This document shows, in pieces, positions 34,256 through 43,434 of a stretch of DNA of 64,000 bases. This DNA comes from Hymenobacter psoromatis (GTDB lineage Bacteria; Bacteroidota; Bacteroidia; Cytophagales; Hymenobacteraceae), in NCBI GenBank assembly GCA_001596155.1, contig CP014771.1, positions 3,286,001 through 3,350,000 on the forward strand, written 5' to 3'. Within the stretch, counting starts at the first letter, position 1; each line of letters opens with the position of its first letter. The position numbers and the translations under genes are program-made. A model generated the notes under the pieces. The model was not told the origin of the DNA, searched no databases, and worked only from the letters and a program-made list of their open reading frames with translations.

Positions 34256-35767
34256 ATGAGCAAGCCCGCTACCCCCGCTGAAAACCCGCAATTAAAAGAT
34301 ATTGTCGCCCACGCCCAGGAATACGGTTTCGTATTTCAGTCCTCCGACATCTACGGCGGCCTGGCCGCCGTGTACGACTACGGCCCCAACGGCGTGGAGC
34401 TGAAAAACAACCTCAAGCGCCTCTGGTGGGAAGCCATGACCCAGCTCCACGGCAACGTGGTGGGCATCGACGCGGCCATTTTCATGGACCCCCGCACCTG
34501 GGAGGCCAGCGGCCACGTGGCCGGCTTCAATGACCCGCTCATCGATAACCTCGACAGCAAGAAACGCTACCGCGCTGATGTGCTCATCGAGGACCGAGCC
34601 GCCGAATACGAGAAAGCCGGCGACCCAGCCCGCGGCGCGGCGCTCACCGCCGAAATGGGCCGATTGCTGACGGCCGGCGACCTGGCCGGCGTGAAACAGC
34701 TCATTCTGGACGAGAAAATCACGGACCCGCTCTCCGGCTCCGGCAAGTGGACCGACGTGCGCCAGTTCAACCTGATGTTCTCCACGCAAGGCTCGGCCGT
34801 GGACTCGGACGCGCCGCCGGTGTACCTGCGGCCCGAAACGGCGCAGGGTATTTTCGTCAATTTTCTGAACGTGCAGAAGTCGGCGCGCCTGAAGATTCCG
34901 TTTGGTATCGCGCAGATTGGCAAGGCGTTCCGCAACGAGATTGTGGCCCGGCAATTCATCTTTCGGATGCGCGAGTTTGAGCAGATGGAGATGCAGTTCT
35001 TCGTGCGCCCCGGCACCGAGGGCGAGTGGTACGACACTTGGAAGGCCGCCCGCCGCCGCTTCCACGAGGCCATCGGCCTACCCCCCGAAAAGCTGCGCTT
35101 CCACGACCACGACAAGCTGGCCCACTACGCCAAGGCGGCCGTGGATATCGAGTATGAGTTTCCCTTCGGCTTTAAAGAGATGGAGGGCATCCACTCGCGC
35201 GGCGACTTCGACCTGACCCAGCACCAGAACCTGAGCCGCAAGAAGCAGCAGTATTTCGACAACGACATTGACGAAACCACCGGCAAGCCTTACGGCAACT
35301 ACGTGCCCTACGTGGTCGAAACCTCGGTGGGGGCCGACCGGCTGTTTCTCGCTACGCTCTGCCAAGCCTTTCAGGAAGAAGAGATTACCGAAGGCGACGG
35401 CGACGCGCAAACCACCAAAACCCGCACGTTCCTAAAGCTGCATCCGGCCCTCGCGCCCATCAAGGCCGCCATTTTCCCGCTGGTGCGCAAGGACGGAATG
35501 CCCGAAAAAGCCCAGCAGATTTTCGACGACCTACGCTTTGATTTCCGCTTGGTTATCGAGGATAAGGACGCCATCGGCAAGCGCTACACCCGCCAGGACC
35601 TCATTGGCACGCCTTTCTGCATTGTGGTGGATGGCCAGACCTTGGAAGACGATACCGTGACGGTGCGCGACCGCGACACCCGCCAGCAGGTGCGCCTACC
35701 CATCAGCGCGTTGCGCGGCTACATCGGCGAGGCCGTGAGCTTCAAGAACGTGCTGGCCAAGTTGTAG
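34256..35767 (+). CDS. glyS: glycine--tRNA ligase (single-chain type)
   Basis: This class II synthetase charges tRNA-Gly. The 503-residue chain is the alpha-2 type found in Bacteroidota, not the alpha-beta type of E. coli. Signatures are SSDIYGGLAAVYDYGPNGVELKNNLK, RPETAQGIFVNF (motif 2 region), GKAFRNEIVARQFIFRMREFEQMEMQFF, VETSVGADRLFLA (motif 3) and an anticodon-binding domain at the C-terminus. An ATG nine bases in front of the longer TTG start gives MSKPATPAENPQLKDIV, the preferred start. Confidence 0.97.
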   Translation: MSKPATPAENPQLKDIVAHAQEYGFVFQSSDIYGGLAAVYDYGPNGVELKNNLKRLWWEAMTQLHGNVVGIDAAIFMDPRTWEASGHVAGFNDPLIDNLDSKKRYRADVLIEDRAAEYEKAGDPARGAALTAEMGRLLTAGDLAGVKQLILDEKITDPLSGSGKWTDVRQFNLMFSTQGSAVDSDAPPVYLRPETAQGIFVNFLNVQKSARLKIPFGIAQIGKAFRNEIVARQFIFRMREFEQMEMQFFVRPGTEGEWYDTWKAARRRFHEAIGLPPEKLRFHDHDKLAHYAKAAVDIEYEFPFGFKEMEGIHSRGDFDLTQHQNLSRKKQQYFDNDIDETTGKPYGNYVPYVVETSVGADRLFLATLCQAFQEEEITEGDGDAQTTKTRTFLKLHPALAPIKAAIFPLVRKDGMPEKAQQIFDDLRFDFRLVIEDKDAIGKRYTRQDLIGTPFCIVVDGQTLEDDTVTVRDRDTRQQVRLPISALRGYIGEAVSFKNVLAKL

Positions 35768-35826
35768 GGGCGCACTTTTGCGCCTGGTTAGCCGTTCAGT
35801 TTCTCAACATTCTGTTTAATTCTACC

Positions 35827-36075
35827 ATGCTCCGCTACATCCACGACCGCATCACCGTTGACCCGGACCTGTGCAACGGCCGGCCGACTATTCGCGGCCA
35901 TCGGATTACCGTGCAGACGATATTGGAGTTTTTGGCCGCTGGTGATGAGCCGGAGGAAATTCTGGAGGACTATGATTTTCTGGAGCTTGCTGATATCAAA
36001 GCCTGCCAGCAATTTGCCCTGAAAACGGCCTTAGAAACGCTCAGTAATCGGGTGTATTTGCCAGAAGCAGCATAA
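35827..36075 (+). CDS. DUF433 antitoxin-like protein
   Basis: The 82-residue protein carries DPDLCNGRPTIRGHRITVQTILEFLAAGDEPEEILEDYDFLELADIKACQQFA, the whole DUF433 domain (a winged HTH related to VapB-type antitoxins). It is followed by a DUF5615 PIN-like protein, its usual partner. Such antitoxins bind and silence the nuclease and repress their own operon. Confidence 0.92.
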   Translation: MLRYIHDRITVDPDLCNGRPTIRGHRITVQTILEFLAAGDEPEEILEDYDFLELADIKACQQFALKTALETLSNRVYLPEAA

Positions 36076-36146
36076 TGTGTAAAGATTATGCTTATCGTCG
36101 CTACACTAGTTTCCGGCTCCGCCGAGCAGCGTTGTCTCTTTGACGC

Positions 36147-36482
36147 ATGAGCAAATTTTTGATTGATGCCAACCTGCCCCGCCGCTTGAAATTCTGGCAA
36201 GAAGATGATTGCGAATTTGTGCCAGATACGCAGTGGCCCGACCACGTTATTTGGCAGTATGCCAAAGAAAGACAGCTGATTATCATAACGAAGGACGCTG
36301 ATTTTGAGAAGCTGGCCCTTACTGTGGGGCCGCCCGTAGTCATTCACCTGCGCGCCGGCAAGCGGTCGCGCAAGGAGCTGTGGGAACTGCTGGCGCAATG
36401 GTGGCCCACCGCCCGCGAGGCCAGCCAACAGCCGGGCTGCCGGCTCGTGCGAATCTTTCCCGATTGCGTAGAGGTGGTCTGA
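36147..36482 (+). CDS. DUF5615 PIN-like toxin
   Basis: The 111-residue protein begins with FLIDANLPRRLKFW, where the first Asp of the PIN-like active site lies, and continues with DHVIWQYAKERQLIIITKDADFEKLA with two further acidic residues and VVIHLRAGKRSRKELWELL. This is the DUF5615 family of predicted nucleases paired with DUF433 proteins. The start is 71 bases after the antitoxin stop; the pair is one of the likely accessory cassettes of the window. Confidence 0.9.
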   Translation: MSKFLIDANLPRRLKFWQEDDCEFVPDTQWPDHVIWQYAKERQLIIITKDADFEKLALTVGPPVVIHLRAGKRSRKELWELLAQWWPTAREASQQPGCRLVRIFPDCVEVV

Positions 36483-36510
36483 TAGTTAATTAAGCTAAAA
36501 AACAAATTCT

Positions 36511-38946
36511 ATGTGGGGACATATCGCCCTCTTTATCATCAAGTTCCGCCGAATTTTGTTGATACTTATTGCCGTTTCGACCCTGGGTATGGCCTGGGTG
36601 GCGAAAGACGTGCAAATGACTTACGACTTTGCCCAGGTGGTAAGCCCGAAGGACCCGGACATGGTCTATTTCCAGCAGTTCAAAAAAACCTTCGGCGAGG
36701 ATGGAAATATTCTGGTGCTTGGGATGCAGGACAGCTCCGTTTATCGGCTCAAGAACTTTCGGCTGTATGACCAGCTCGCCAATGAGCTGGTGAAGGTGCC
36801 CGGCGTAGCCGGCGTGCTGGGCCTGCCCAAACTGATTCAGATTGAGAAGGATACGGTGAACAACAGTTTCGTGACCGCGCCCGTTTTTGCGAAGCCGCCC
36901 ACCAGCCAAGCCCAGCTCGACTCGCTGATGCGGGTGGTGAATAACATTGAGTTTTACCAGGGCCAGGTGATTGCGCCGCGCACCGGGGCCACGCTGCTGG
37001 CCGTGACGCTCGACCCCAAGTGGCTGAACTCGGACAAGCGCAAGGAGGTGATGGCTAACATCCTGAACCTGAGCGCGAAGTTTGAGAAGGAATCGGGCAT
37101 CAAGCTGCACTACGCGGGCCTGCCCTACGTGCGCTCCACGATGACGAGCAAGGTATCGGCCGAGATGAAGTTCTTCGCCGGGCTGATGGTGGTGGTGATG
37201 GCCATTATCCTCTACATCTTCTTCCGCACGTGGTCGGCGGTGGTGGTGCCGCTGCTGGTCGTCATTATCGTCATGATTTGGTGCATTGCCAGCATCGTGC
37301 TGCTCGGGTTTAAAATCAACCTGCTCACGGGCCTGATTCCGTCTATCCTGGTGGTTATCAGCGTGCCCAACTGCACGTACCTGCTCTCACGCTACCACTA
37401 CGACTACCGCAAATCGGGCAATCAGATACTGGCCATGACGCGGGTTATCCGCAAAATCGGCCTCATTACGCTGGTGAATAACACGACCACGGCCATCGGC
37501 TTTTTCGTGTTCACCTTCACTGATATTGCCATTCTGTTCCAGTTTGGGCTGGTGGCCACGATTAACATTTTCGTGGCCTTCATCATCAGCTTTATTATGA
37601 TTCCGGCGGTGTTTACCTACCTGCCCGGCCCCACCGCCAAGCAACTGGAGCACCTTGACTCGAAGCCGCTGGTGGGCATCATTCACTTCCTCGATTTCAT
37701 TGTGCTGCGGCGGCGGCGCACCATCTACCTCACGGCGGCGGTGCTGGTGGGGCTGGCCTCCATTGGCATTTCGCGCATCGAGGCCGTGTCTTTTATGGTA
37801 GATGACCTGCCCAAGCAAAGCTCTGTGAACGAAGACCTGAGCTTCTTCGAGGCCCGCTTTGGTGGGGTGATGCCGCTGGAGTTTGTGGTGGATACCAGGC
37901 AGCCCAAGGGCCTGCTGAAGCTGGCTAACTTACAGAAAATCGACCAGTTCGACAAATTCCTGCAAGCCCAGCCGGAGCTGTCCACGCCCATCAGCATGGT
38001 TACGTTTTTGAAGGCCGCCAAGCAGGCGTTCTACAACGGTGACCCGCAGTTTTATAAATTGCCGGATAACGACGACAAAAACTTCATCCTGAGTTACCTG
38101 GCCAATTCCCAGGGGCAGGGTAAAAACTCGACTGGCAAGCTACTCAAAACCTTCATGGACAGCACCCAGCAGCGCGCCCGCATCAGCGTAAAAATTGCTG
38201 ATATTGGCTCACATAAGCTGGATACGCTGGTGAATAAGCGGATTGAGCCGGCCATCAAGCGCATCTTCGCCGGCACCGATATGGTGGTGCGCCGCACGGG
38301 CACGACGGTCATTTTTACTAAGGGTAATGAGTACGTGATTGGTACGCTGGGCGAGAGCCTGATGTGGGCCTTCGGGCTGGTGGCCGTGGTGGTGCTGCTG
38401 CTGTTTCACTCGGTGCGCACCATCTTCTACGCCCTCACCCCCAATATCTTAACCCTGACCCTAACGGCCGGCGTGATGGGCTACTTCGGCATTGCGCTCA
38501 AGCCCAGCACGGCTCTTATTTACGTGATTGCCCTGGGCATCGACGGCGACAATTCGATTCACCTGCTGGCCAAGTTTAGGCAGGAAATGGCCATGCCCGG
38601 TAAGAACGTGAGCGAGGCTATTACCAACACGCTGAGCGAGGCCGGGTCGAGTATGTTCTACACCAGCATCGTGCTCTTTATCGGGTTCAGCATCTACAGT
38701 TTCAGCGAGTTTGGCGGCACCAAGGCATTGGGCGTGCTTATGGGGGCCTCGCTGCTCATTACTAACTTCTCGAACCTGGTTTTCCTGCCGGCGCTGTTGG
38801 TCACTTTCGAGCGCGGCGGCAGCTGGCACACGCCCAAAGCGGCCCTGGTGCATCACTACGACGAGGACTACCACGAGGAAGACGATGACATGGACCAGAA
38901 CCTGCAACGCCTGAGCGTGGAACGGACTAAAAAGGCTGTTAGCTAA
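36511..38946 (+). CDS. RND/MMPL-superfamily transporter
   Basis: The 811-residue inner-membrane protein has twelve predicted helices in two halves of similar design: a first helix (RILLILIAVSTLGMAWV), a periplasmic domain, five helices (AEMKFFAGLMVVVMAIILYIFF onwards), then a second helix at about 410-430, another periplasmic domain and five more helices. It is of the single-chain type related to hopanoid or lipid exporters and MmpL, with YVIALGIDGDNSIHLLAKF in the second half. The substrate is not known. The C-terminal tail is acidic (DEDYHEEDDDMDQ). No membrane-fusion protein is adjacent. Confidence 0.85.
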   Translation: MWGHIALFIIKFRRILLILIAVSTLGMAWVAKDVQMTYDFAQVVSPKDPDMVYFQQFKKTFGEDGNILVLGMQDSSVYRLKNFRLYDQLANELVKVPGVAGVLGLPKLIQIEKDTVNNSFVTAPVFAKPPTSQAQLDSLMRVVNNIEFYQGQVIAPRTGATLLAVTLDPKWLNSDKRKEVMANILNLSAKFEKESGIKLHYAGLPYVRSTMTSKVSAEMKFFAGLMVVVMAIILYIFFRTWSAVVVPLLVVIIVMIWCIASIVLLGFKINLLTGLIPSILVVISVPNCTYLLSRYHYDYRKSGNQILAMTRVIRKIGLITLVNNTTTAIGFFVFTFTDIAILFQFGLVATINIFVAFIISFIMIPAVFTYLPGPTAKQLEHLDSKPLVGIIHFLDFIVLRRRRTIYLTAAVLVGLASIGISRIEAVSFMVDDLPKQSSVNEDLSFFEARFGGVMPLEFVVDTRQPKGLLKLANLQKIDQFDKFLQAQPELSTPISMVTFLKAAKQAFYNGDPQFYKLPDNDDKNFILSYLANSQGQGKNSTGKLLKTFMDSTQQRARISVKIADIGSHKLDTLVNKRIEPAIKRIFAGTDMVVRRTGTTVIFTKGNEYVIGTLGESLMWAFGLVAVVVLLLFHSVRTIFYALTPNILTLTLTAGVMGYFGIALKPSTALIYVIALGIDGDNSIHLLAKFRQEMAMPGKNVSEAITNTLSEAGSSMFYTSIVLFIGFSIYSFSEFGGTKALGVLMGASLLITNFSNLVFLPALLVTFERGGSWHTPKAALVHHYDEDYHEEDDDMDQNLQRLSVERTKKAVS

Positions 38947-38973
38947 TGAACCTCGGTTTGAATTAAATAAGAA

Positions 38974-39063
38974 CGTCATGCTGAGCTTGCCGAAGCATCT
39001 CTGCCGCCTCGTTAAACGGTTCGGCTGAAGCGGTAGAGATGCTTCGACAAGCTCAGCATGACG
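38974..39063. repeat. palindrome CGTCATGCTGAGCTTG
   Basis: Arms of 34 bases (38974-39007, 39030-39063) differ at two positions. It stands between the transporter and ileS and may act as a terminator. A second simple repeat, AGCTAACAGCTAA, follows at about 39088-39122. Confidence 0.85.
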
Positions 39064-39131
39064 GACGGAACGGACGGAAAAAACGAAAAAAGCTAACAGC
39101 TAATAGCCATTAGCTAACAGCTAAAAAACCA

Positions 39132-42100
39132 ATGAACTACCCCGAATACAAGCAGCCGCTCGACTACGCCAAGCTCGCCACCGATGTGCGGGCCTACTGG
39201 GAGGCCAACGGCATTTTTGAGCAGAGCGTGCGCAGCCGCGAAGGCCAGCCCACGTTCGTGTTTTACGAAGGCCCGCCTTCGGCCAACGGCCAGCCCGGCA
39301 TTCACCACGTGATGGCGCGGGCGGTGAAGGATATTTTCTGCCGCTACCAGACGCAGCTGGGCAAGCAGGTGCCCCGCAAAGGCGGCTGGGACACCCACGG
39401 CCTACCCATCGAGCTGCAAGTGGAGAAGGAGCTGGGCATCACGAAGGAGGATATCGGCCACAAAATCAGCGTGGAGGAGTACAACCAGCGCTGCCGCGAA
39501 ACCGTGATGCGCTTCAAGGCGCAGTGGGACGAGCTGACCCAGCAAATGGGCTACTGGGTGGACCTCGACGACCCCTACATCACCTTCGAGCCGGAGTACA
39601 TCGAGAGCTGCTGGGCGCTGCTCAAGAAGCTCTACGACAAGGGTTTGCTCTACAAAGGCTACACCATTCAGCCCTACTCGCCGGCCGCCGGCACCGGCCT
39701 TTCGTCGCACGAGCTGAACCAGCCGGGCACGTACAAGGACGTGAAGGATACGACGGTGGTGGCGCAGTTTAAGGTGGTGCGCGATGCGGTTTCGGAGAAG
39801 CTGTTTGCTACGGAGGGGGTAGGGGAAATCTATATCCTAGCTTGGACGACTACGCCTTGGACATTACCTGCTAATACGGGGTTGGCAGTAGGGAAAAATA
39901 TTCCCTATATGTTAGTTTCGACATTCAACCCCTATACTGGCAAACCTATCCGTGTAGTGCTAGCTAAAGCATTAGTAGGTAAGTATTTCTCCTCGGCTTT
40001 TATTGACCAGGCATCTTTTGAGAATTATAAACTTGGCGATAAACTGATTCCTTGGATGGTCGAAGCCGAATTTACCGGTGCCGACCTAGTAGGTATTCAC
40101 TACGAACGCCTATTCAATACTGAAGCCGGTTTCCCTCATTTCGACGGCGAAGAAAACGCTTTCCGCGTCATCCCCGGCGACTTCGTGACGACCGAAGACG
40201 GCACCGGCATCGTGCATATTTCGCCCACGTTTGGCGCGGACGACTTCCGGGTGGCGCAGCTCAACGGCATTCCCGCGCTCATGGTGCCGGATGCCGAGGG
40301 CAAGCCCGGCCCTATTGTGGACCGCACGGGCCGTTACGTGGCCGAAATGGGCGAATTTGGCGGGCGCTGGGTGAAGAACTACGACGGCCACGACCAGAGC
40401 GGGGCTGACTATAAAACGCTGGATGAGAGCATCGCCATTCGGATGCGCACCAACGGCACGGCCTTCAAAACCGAGAAGTACGAGCACACCTACCCGCATT
40501 GCTGGCGCACCGACAAGCCGATACTCTACTACCCCCTCGACTCGTGGTTTATCAAGACCACGGCCGTGAAAGACCGCCTCATCGAGCTGAACAAAACCAT
40601 CAACTGGAAGCCCGAAAGCACCGGCACCGGCCGCTTCGGCAACTGGCTCGAAAACCTGGTGGACTGGAACCTCAGCCGCTCGCGCTACTGGGGCACGCCG
40701 CTGCCCATCTGGCGTACGCAGGACCGCACCGAGGAAATCTGCATCGGCAGCATTGCCGAGCTAACGGCGGAAATTGACAAGGCCGTAGCGGCCGAGGTGA
40801 TGACGCATAATCCCTACGCCAACGGCGAAAAAATCGACCTGCACCGGCCGTATGTGGACGACATCTTTCTGGTGAGCCCCACCGGGCAGCCCATGTACCG
40901 CGAGCCGGATTTGATTGACGTGTGGTTCGACAGCGGCGCGGTGCCCTACGCGCAGTGGCACTACCCCTTTGAAAACCAAGAGCTTTTCCGCAAGAATTTC
41001 CCGGCTGATTTCATCGCCGAAGGCGTGGACCAGACCCGCGGCTGGTTCTTCACGCTGCACGCGCTGGCCGTGATGCTGGAAGATTCGGTGGCCTTTAAGA
41101 ACGTGATTGCCAACGGCTTGGTGTTGGATAAGAACGGCAACAAGATGAGCAAGCGCCTCGGCAACGCCGTGGACCCGTTTGCGACCATCGCGCAGTACGG
41201 CCCCGATGCTACCCGCTGGTACATGATTGCCAACGCGCCGCCGTGGGACAACCTCAAGTTTGACCCAGCCGGCATCACGGAGGTGCAGCGCCGCTTCTTC
41301 GGCACGCTCTTCAACACGTACTCGTTCTTCGCGCTTTACGCGAATCTGGACGGTTTCCAGGTCAGCCCGCGTCCCCTGCCGGTGGCCGAGCGCACTGAGC
41401 TGGACCGCTGGATTCTGAGCAAGCTGCAAAGTCTGCTGGCCGAAACGCGCGGCCACTACGACAGCTACGACCCCACGAAAGCCGCCCGCGCCATCCAGGA
41501 TTTCGTGACCGACCAGCTCTCCAACTGGTACGTGCGCCTCTCGCGCCGCCGCTTCTGGAAAGGCGAGCTAACCACCGATAAGCAAGCCGCTTACGAAACG
41601 CTGCACGAGTGCCTGAGCACCGTAGCGCAACTCATGGCCCCGATTGCGCCGTTTTTCGCCGACTGGCTGTATGGCAACCTTATGGGAGTTAAGAGTTTAG
41701 AGTTAAGAGTTAAGAATGACAACGACCCGCAATTCTTAACTCTTAACTCTCAACTCTTAACTCAACCCGAATCCGTTCACCTCACCTACCTGGCCGAAGC
41801 TGATACCGCGCTCATTGACAAGGCGTTGGAGGAGCGCATGGAGCTGGCGCAGCGTATCAGCTCGCTCACGCACTCGCTGCGCAAGAAGTCGGTGCTGAAG
41901 GTGCGCCAGCCTTTGCAGCGCATCCTGGTGCCGGTGCTCAATGACTCTACCAAGGAGCAGGTTGGCCTAGTAGAAGACCTGATTTGCGCTGAGGTAAACG
42001 TGAAGCACATCGAGTTTCTGGACGACACTAGCGGCGTGCTGGTGAAGTCGGTGAAACCCAATTTCAAGCGCCTCGGCCAGGTTTATGGTCCGCGTCTCAA

Positions 42101-42575
42101 GGCCGTGGGTGCCCGCATCCAAACCCTGAGCCCCGACGAGCTAAGCCAGCTCGAAAAGCAAGGCGAGCTGGCCGTGGAAGTGGAGGGCGAAACTCTCACC
42201 CTACACCTCGACGAAGTTGAAATCCGCACCCAGGACCTGCCCGGCTGGCTGGTGGCCACCGACGGCCCGCTGACCGTGGCGCTCGACGTGACGCTCACCG
42301 ACGAGCTGCGCCAGGAGGGCCTGGCCCGCGAGCTGGTCAACCGCCTCCAGAATCTGCGCAAAGACTCGGGCCTGGACGTGCAGGACCGCATCCGGGTTGC
42401 ATTAGCTGCCAGCGCGCCGGCCGAGCTGCACGCCGCCGTGGCGGTTTTCGGCGACTACATCCGCGAAGAAGTGCAAGCCCTGCGCCTCGACTTCGTGCCC
42501 GAAATAGCCAGCGGTGCCGTGCTGGAATTTGACGACTTCTCGGTGCTCGCCAAAATAGAGGTAGTAACTGCCTGA
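39132..42575 (+). CDS. ileS: isoleucine--tRNA ligase
   Basis: The 1147-residue class I synthetase carries the HIGH-type motif in PPSANGQPGIHHVMAR (about residues 47-62), KMSKRLGNAVDPF near residue 671, the editing domain, and an anticodon-binding C-terminal part. It attaches isoleucine to tRNA-Ile. An unusual segment of 26 codons at about residues 852-877 (LELRVKNDNDPQFLTLNSQL within it) is encoded by a palindromic repeat that keeps the frame; the rest matches expectation. Codon use between about 39,830 and 40,130 is more AT-rich than its surroundings, suggesting a recombined patch. Confidence 0.97.
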   Translation: MNYPEYKQPLDYAKLATDVRAYWEANGIFEQSVRSREGQPTFVFYEGPPSANGQPGIHHVMARAVKDIFCRYQTQLGKQVPRKGGWDTHGLPIELQVEKELGITKEDIGHKISVEEYNQRCRETVMRFKAQWDELTQQMGYWVDLDDPYITFEPEYIESCWALLKKLYDKGLLYKGYTIQPYSPAAGTGLSSHELNQPGTYKDVKDTTVVAQFKVVRDAVSEKLFATEGVGEIYILAWTTTPWTLPANTGLAVGKNIPYMLVSTFNPYTGKPIRVVLAKALVGKYFSSAFIDQASFENYKLGDKLIPWMVEAEFTGADLVGIHYERLFNTEAGFPHFDGEENAFRVIPGDFVTTEDGTGIVHISPTFGADDFRVAQLNGIPALMVPDAEGKPGPIVDRTGRYVAEMGEFGGRWVKNYDGHDQSGADYKTLDESIAIRMRTNGTAFKTEKYEHTYPHCWRTDKPILYYPLDSWFIKTTAVKDRLIELNKTINWKPESTGTGRFGNWLENLVDWNLSRSRYWGTPLPIWRTQDRTEEICIGSIAELTAEIDKAVAAEVMTHNPYANGEKIDLHRPYVDDIFLVSPTGQPMYREPDLIDVWFDSGAVPYAQWHYPFENQELFRKNFPADFIAEGVDQTRGWFFTLHALAVMLEDSVAFKNVIANGLVLDKNGNKMSKRLGNAVDPFATIAQYGPDATRWYMIANAPPWDNLKFDPAGITEVQRRFFGTLFNTYSFFALYANLDGFQVSPRPLPVAERTELDRWILSKLQSLLAETRGHYDSYDPTKAARAIQDFVTDQLSNWYVRLSRRRFWKGELTTDKQAAYETLHECLSTVAQLMAPIAPFFADWLYGNLMGVKSLELRVKNDNDPQFLTLNSQLLTQPESVHLTYLAEADTALIDKALEERMELAQRISSLTHSLRKKSVLKVRQPLQRILVPVLNDSTKEQVGLVEDLICAEVNVKHIEFLDDTSGVLVKSVKPNFKRLGQVYGPRLKAVGARIQTLSPDELSQLEKQGELAVEVEGETLTLHLDEVEIRTQDLPGWLVATDGPLTVALDVTLTDELRQEGLARELVNRLQNLRKDSGLDVQDRIRVALAASAPAELHAAVAVFGDYIREEVQALRLDFVPEIASGAVLEFDDFSVLAKIEVVTA
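41686..41763. repeat. in-frame palindromic insertion within ileS
   Basis: The 78 bases consist of two 32-base arms with one mismatch (GAGTTAAGAGTTTAGAGTTA at the start) around a 14-base loop. Length is a multiple of three and no stop is introduced, so the gene stays open. It resembles the repeats at 7224-7258 and 17157-17186 in wording. Confidence 0.88.
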
Positions 42576-42585
42576 TTGTGAGAGG

Positions 42586-42617
42586 CCCGGCCGCGCCCGA
42601 AAACGCGGCCGGGTTTT
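42586..42617 (+). terminator. terminator after ileS
   Basis: CCCGGCCGCG and CGCGGCCGGG form a 10-base GC stem with an 8-base loop, followed by TTTT. Confidence 0.85.
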
Positions 42618-42709
42618 CCCGCGCACAACGCCTTTTCTCCGCTGTTTTTAAAGGTTCTGAAACCTCGTAATTCGGTATAAAACAGTACAAAGTAACCAGA
42701 GTTTCACCA

Positions 42710-43381
42710 GTGCAGCCAGATTCATCCGATACCGCTTCTGCTTCCTTGCCGCCCCGCCCGGCGCGTCGGGGTAGTGTGCTGCTTTTTTTCCTGTTGGCCC
42801 TCTTCGTTATTGCGCTTGACCAGCTCTCTAAATATCTGGTGCATAGCCACATGCGGATAGGGGAGGAGGTGCCGCTGCTCGGCAATGCTCTGAAGCTGCT
42901 GTACACTGAAAACCCCGGCATGGCCTTTGGCGTCGAGCTGCCAGCACCGTTTGGCAAGCTGCTGCTCACGGCTTTTCGGGTGCTGGCCGTGGGCGGCATC
43001 AGCTACTATATCGTGCGGTTGTGGCGGCAGCGAGCGCCTAACGGCCTGATTGCCTGCATCGCGCTCATCCTGGGCGGGGCGCTGGGCAACCTGCTCGACT
43101 CGGTTTTCTACGGCGTCGTTTACCACAACGCCCCGGCTGGCTCGCCTACCCCCTGGTTTTATGGCCAAGTCATCGACATGATTAATGTGCCTATCTACCA
43201 GGGGTTTTACCCGCATTGGGTACCTTTCGTGGGTGGGCAATACACGAGCGGTTTTCCAATTTTCAACCTAGCTGATTCGTCCATTTTTATCGGGGTAGCC
43301 TTAATTCTGCTGCTGCAAGGCCGGTTTTTCCAGCCAGAGGAAGCAGCCGCTCCTGCCGGGCAAGCTGCCGAGACTGTCTGA
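42710..43381 (+). CDS. lspA: lipoprotein signal peptidase (LspA), first copy
   Basis: LspA cuts signal peptides of lipoproteins in the inner membrane by an aspartyl mechanism. The 223-residue protein starts at GTG and has four membrane segments. The catalytic Asp residues are expected in GNLLDSVFYGVVYH and FNLADSSIFIG; other family features are DQLSKYLV and ENPGMAFG. The chain is longer than the E. coli form, with an extra loop (NVPIYQGFYPHWVPF) typical of Bacteroidota. A close paralogue follows 53 bases downstream. Confidence 0.95.
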   Translation: MQPDSSDTASASLPPRPARRGSVLLFFLLALFVIALDQLSKYLVHSHMRIGEEVPLLGNALKLLYTENPGMAFGVELPAPFGKLLLTAFRVLAVGGISYYIVRLWRQRAPNGLIACIALILGGALGNLLDSVFYGVVYHNAPAGSPTPWFYGQVIDMINVPIYQGFYPHWVPFVGGQYTSGFPIFNLADSSIFIGVALILLLQGRFFQPEEAAAPAGQAAETV

Positions 43382-43434
43382 TTTTTAACAGATTAATTGC
43401 CTTACCAATAGCTTACGCAGCACCTATTTCACCT

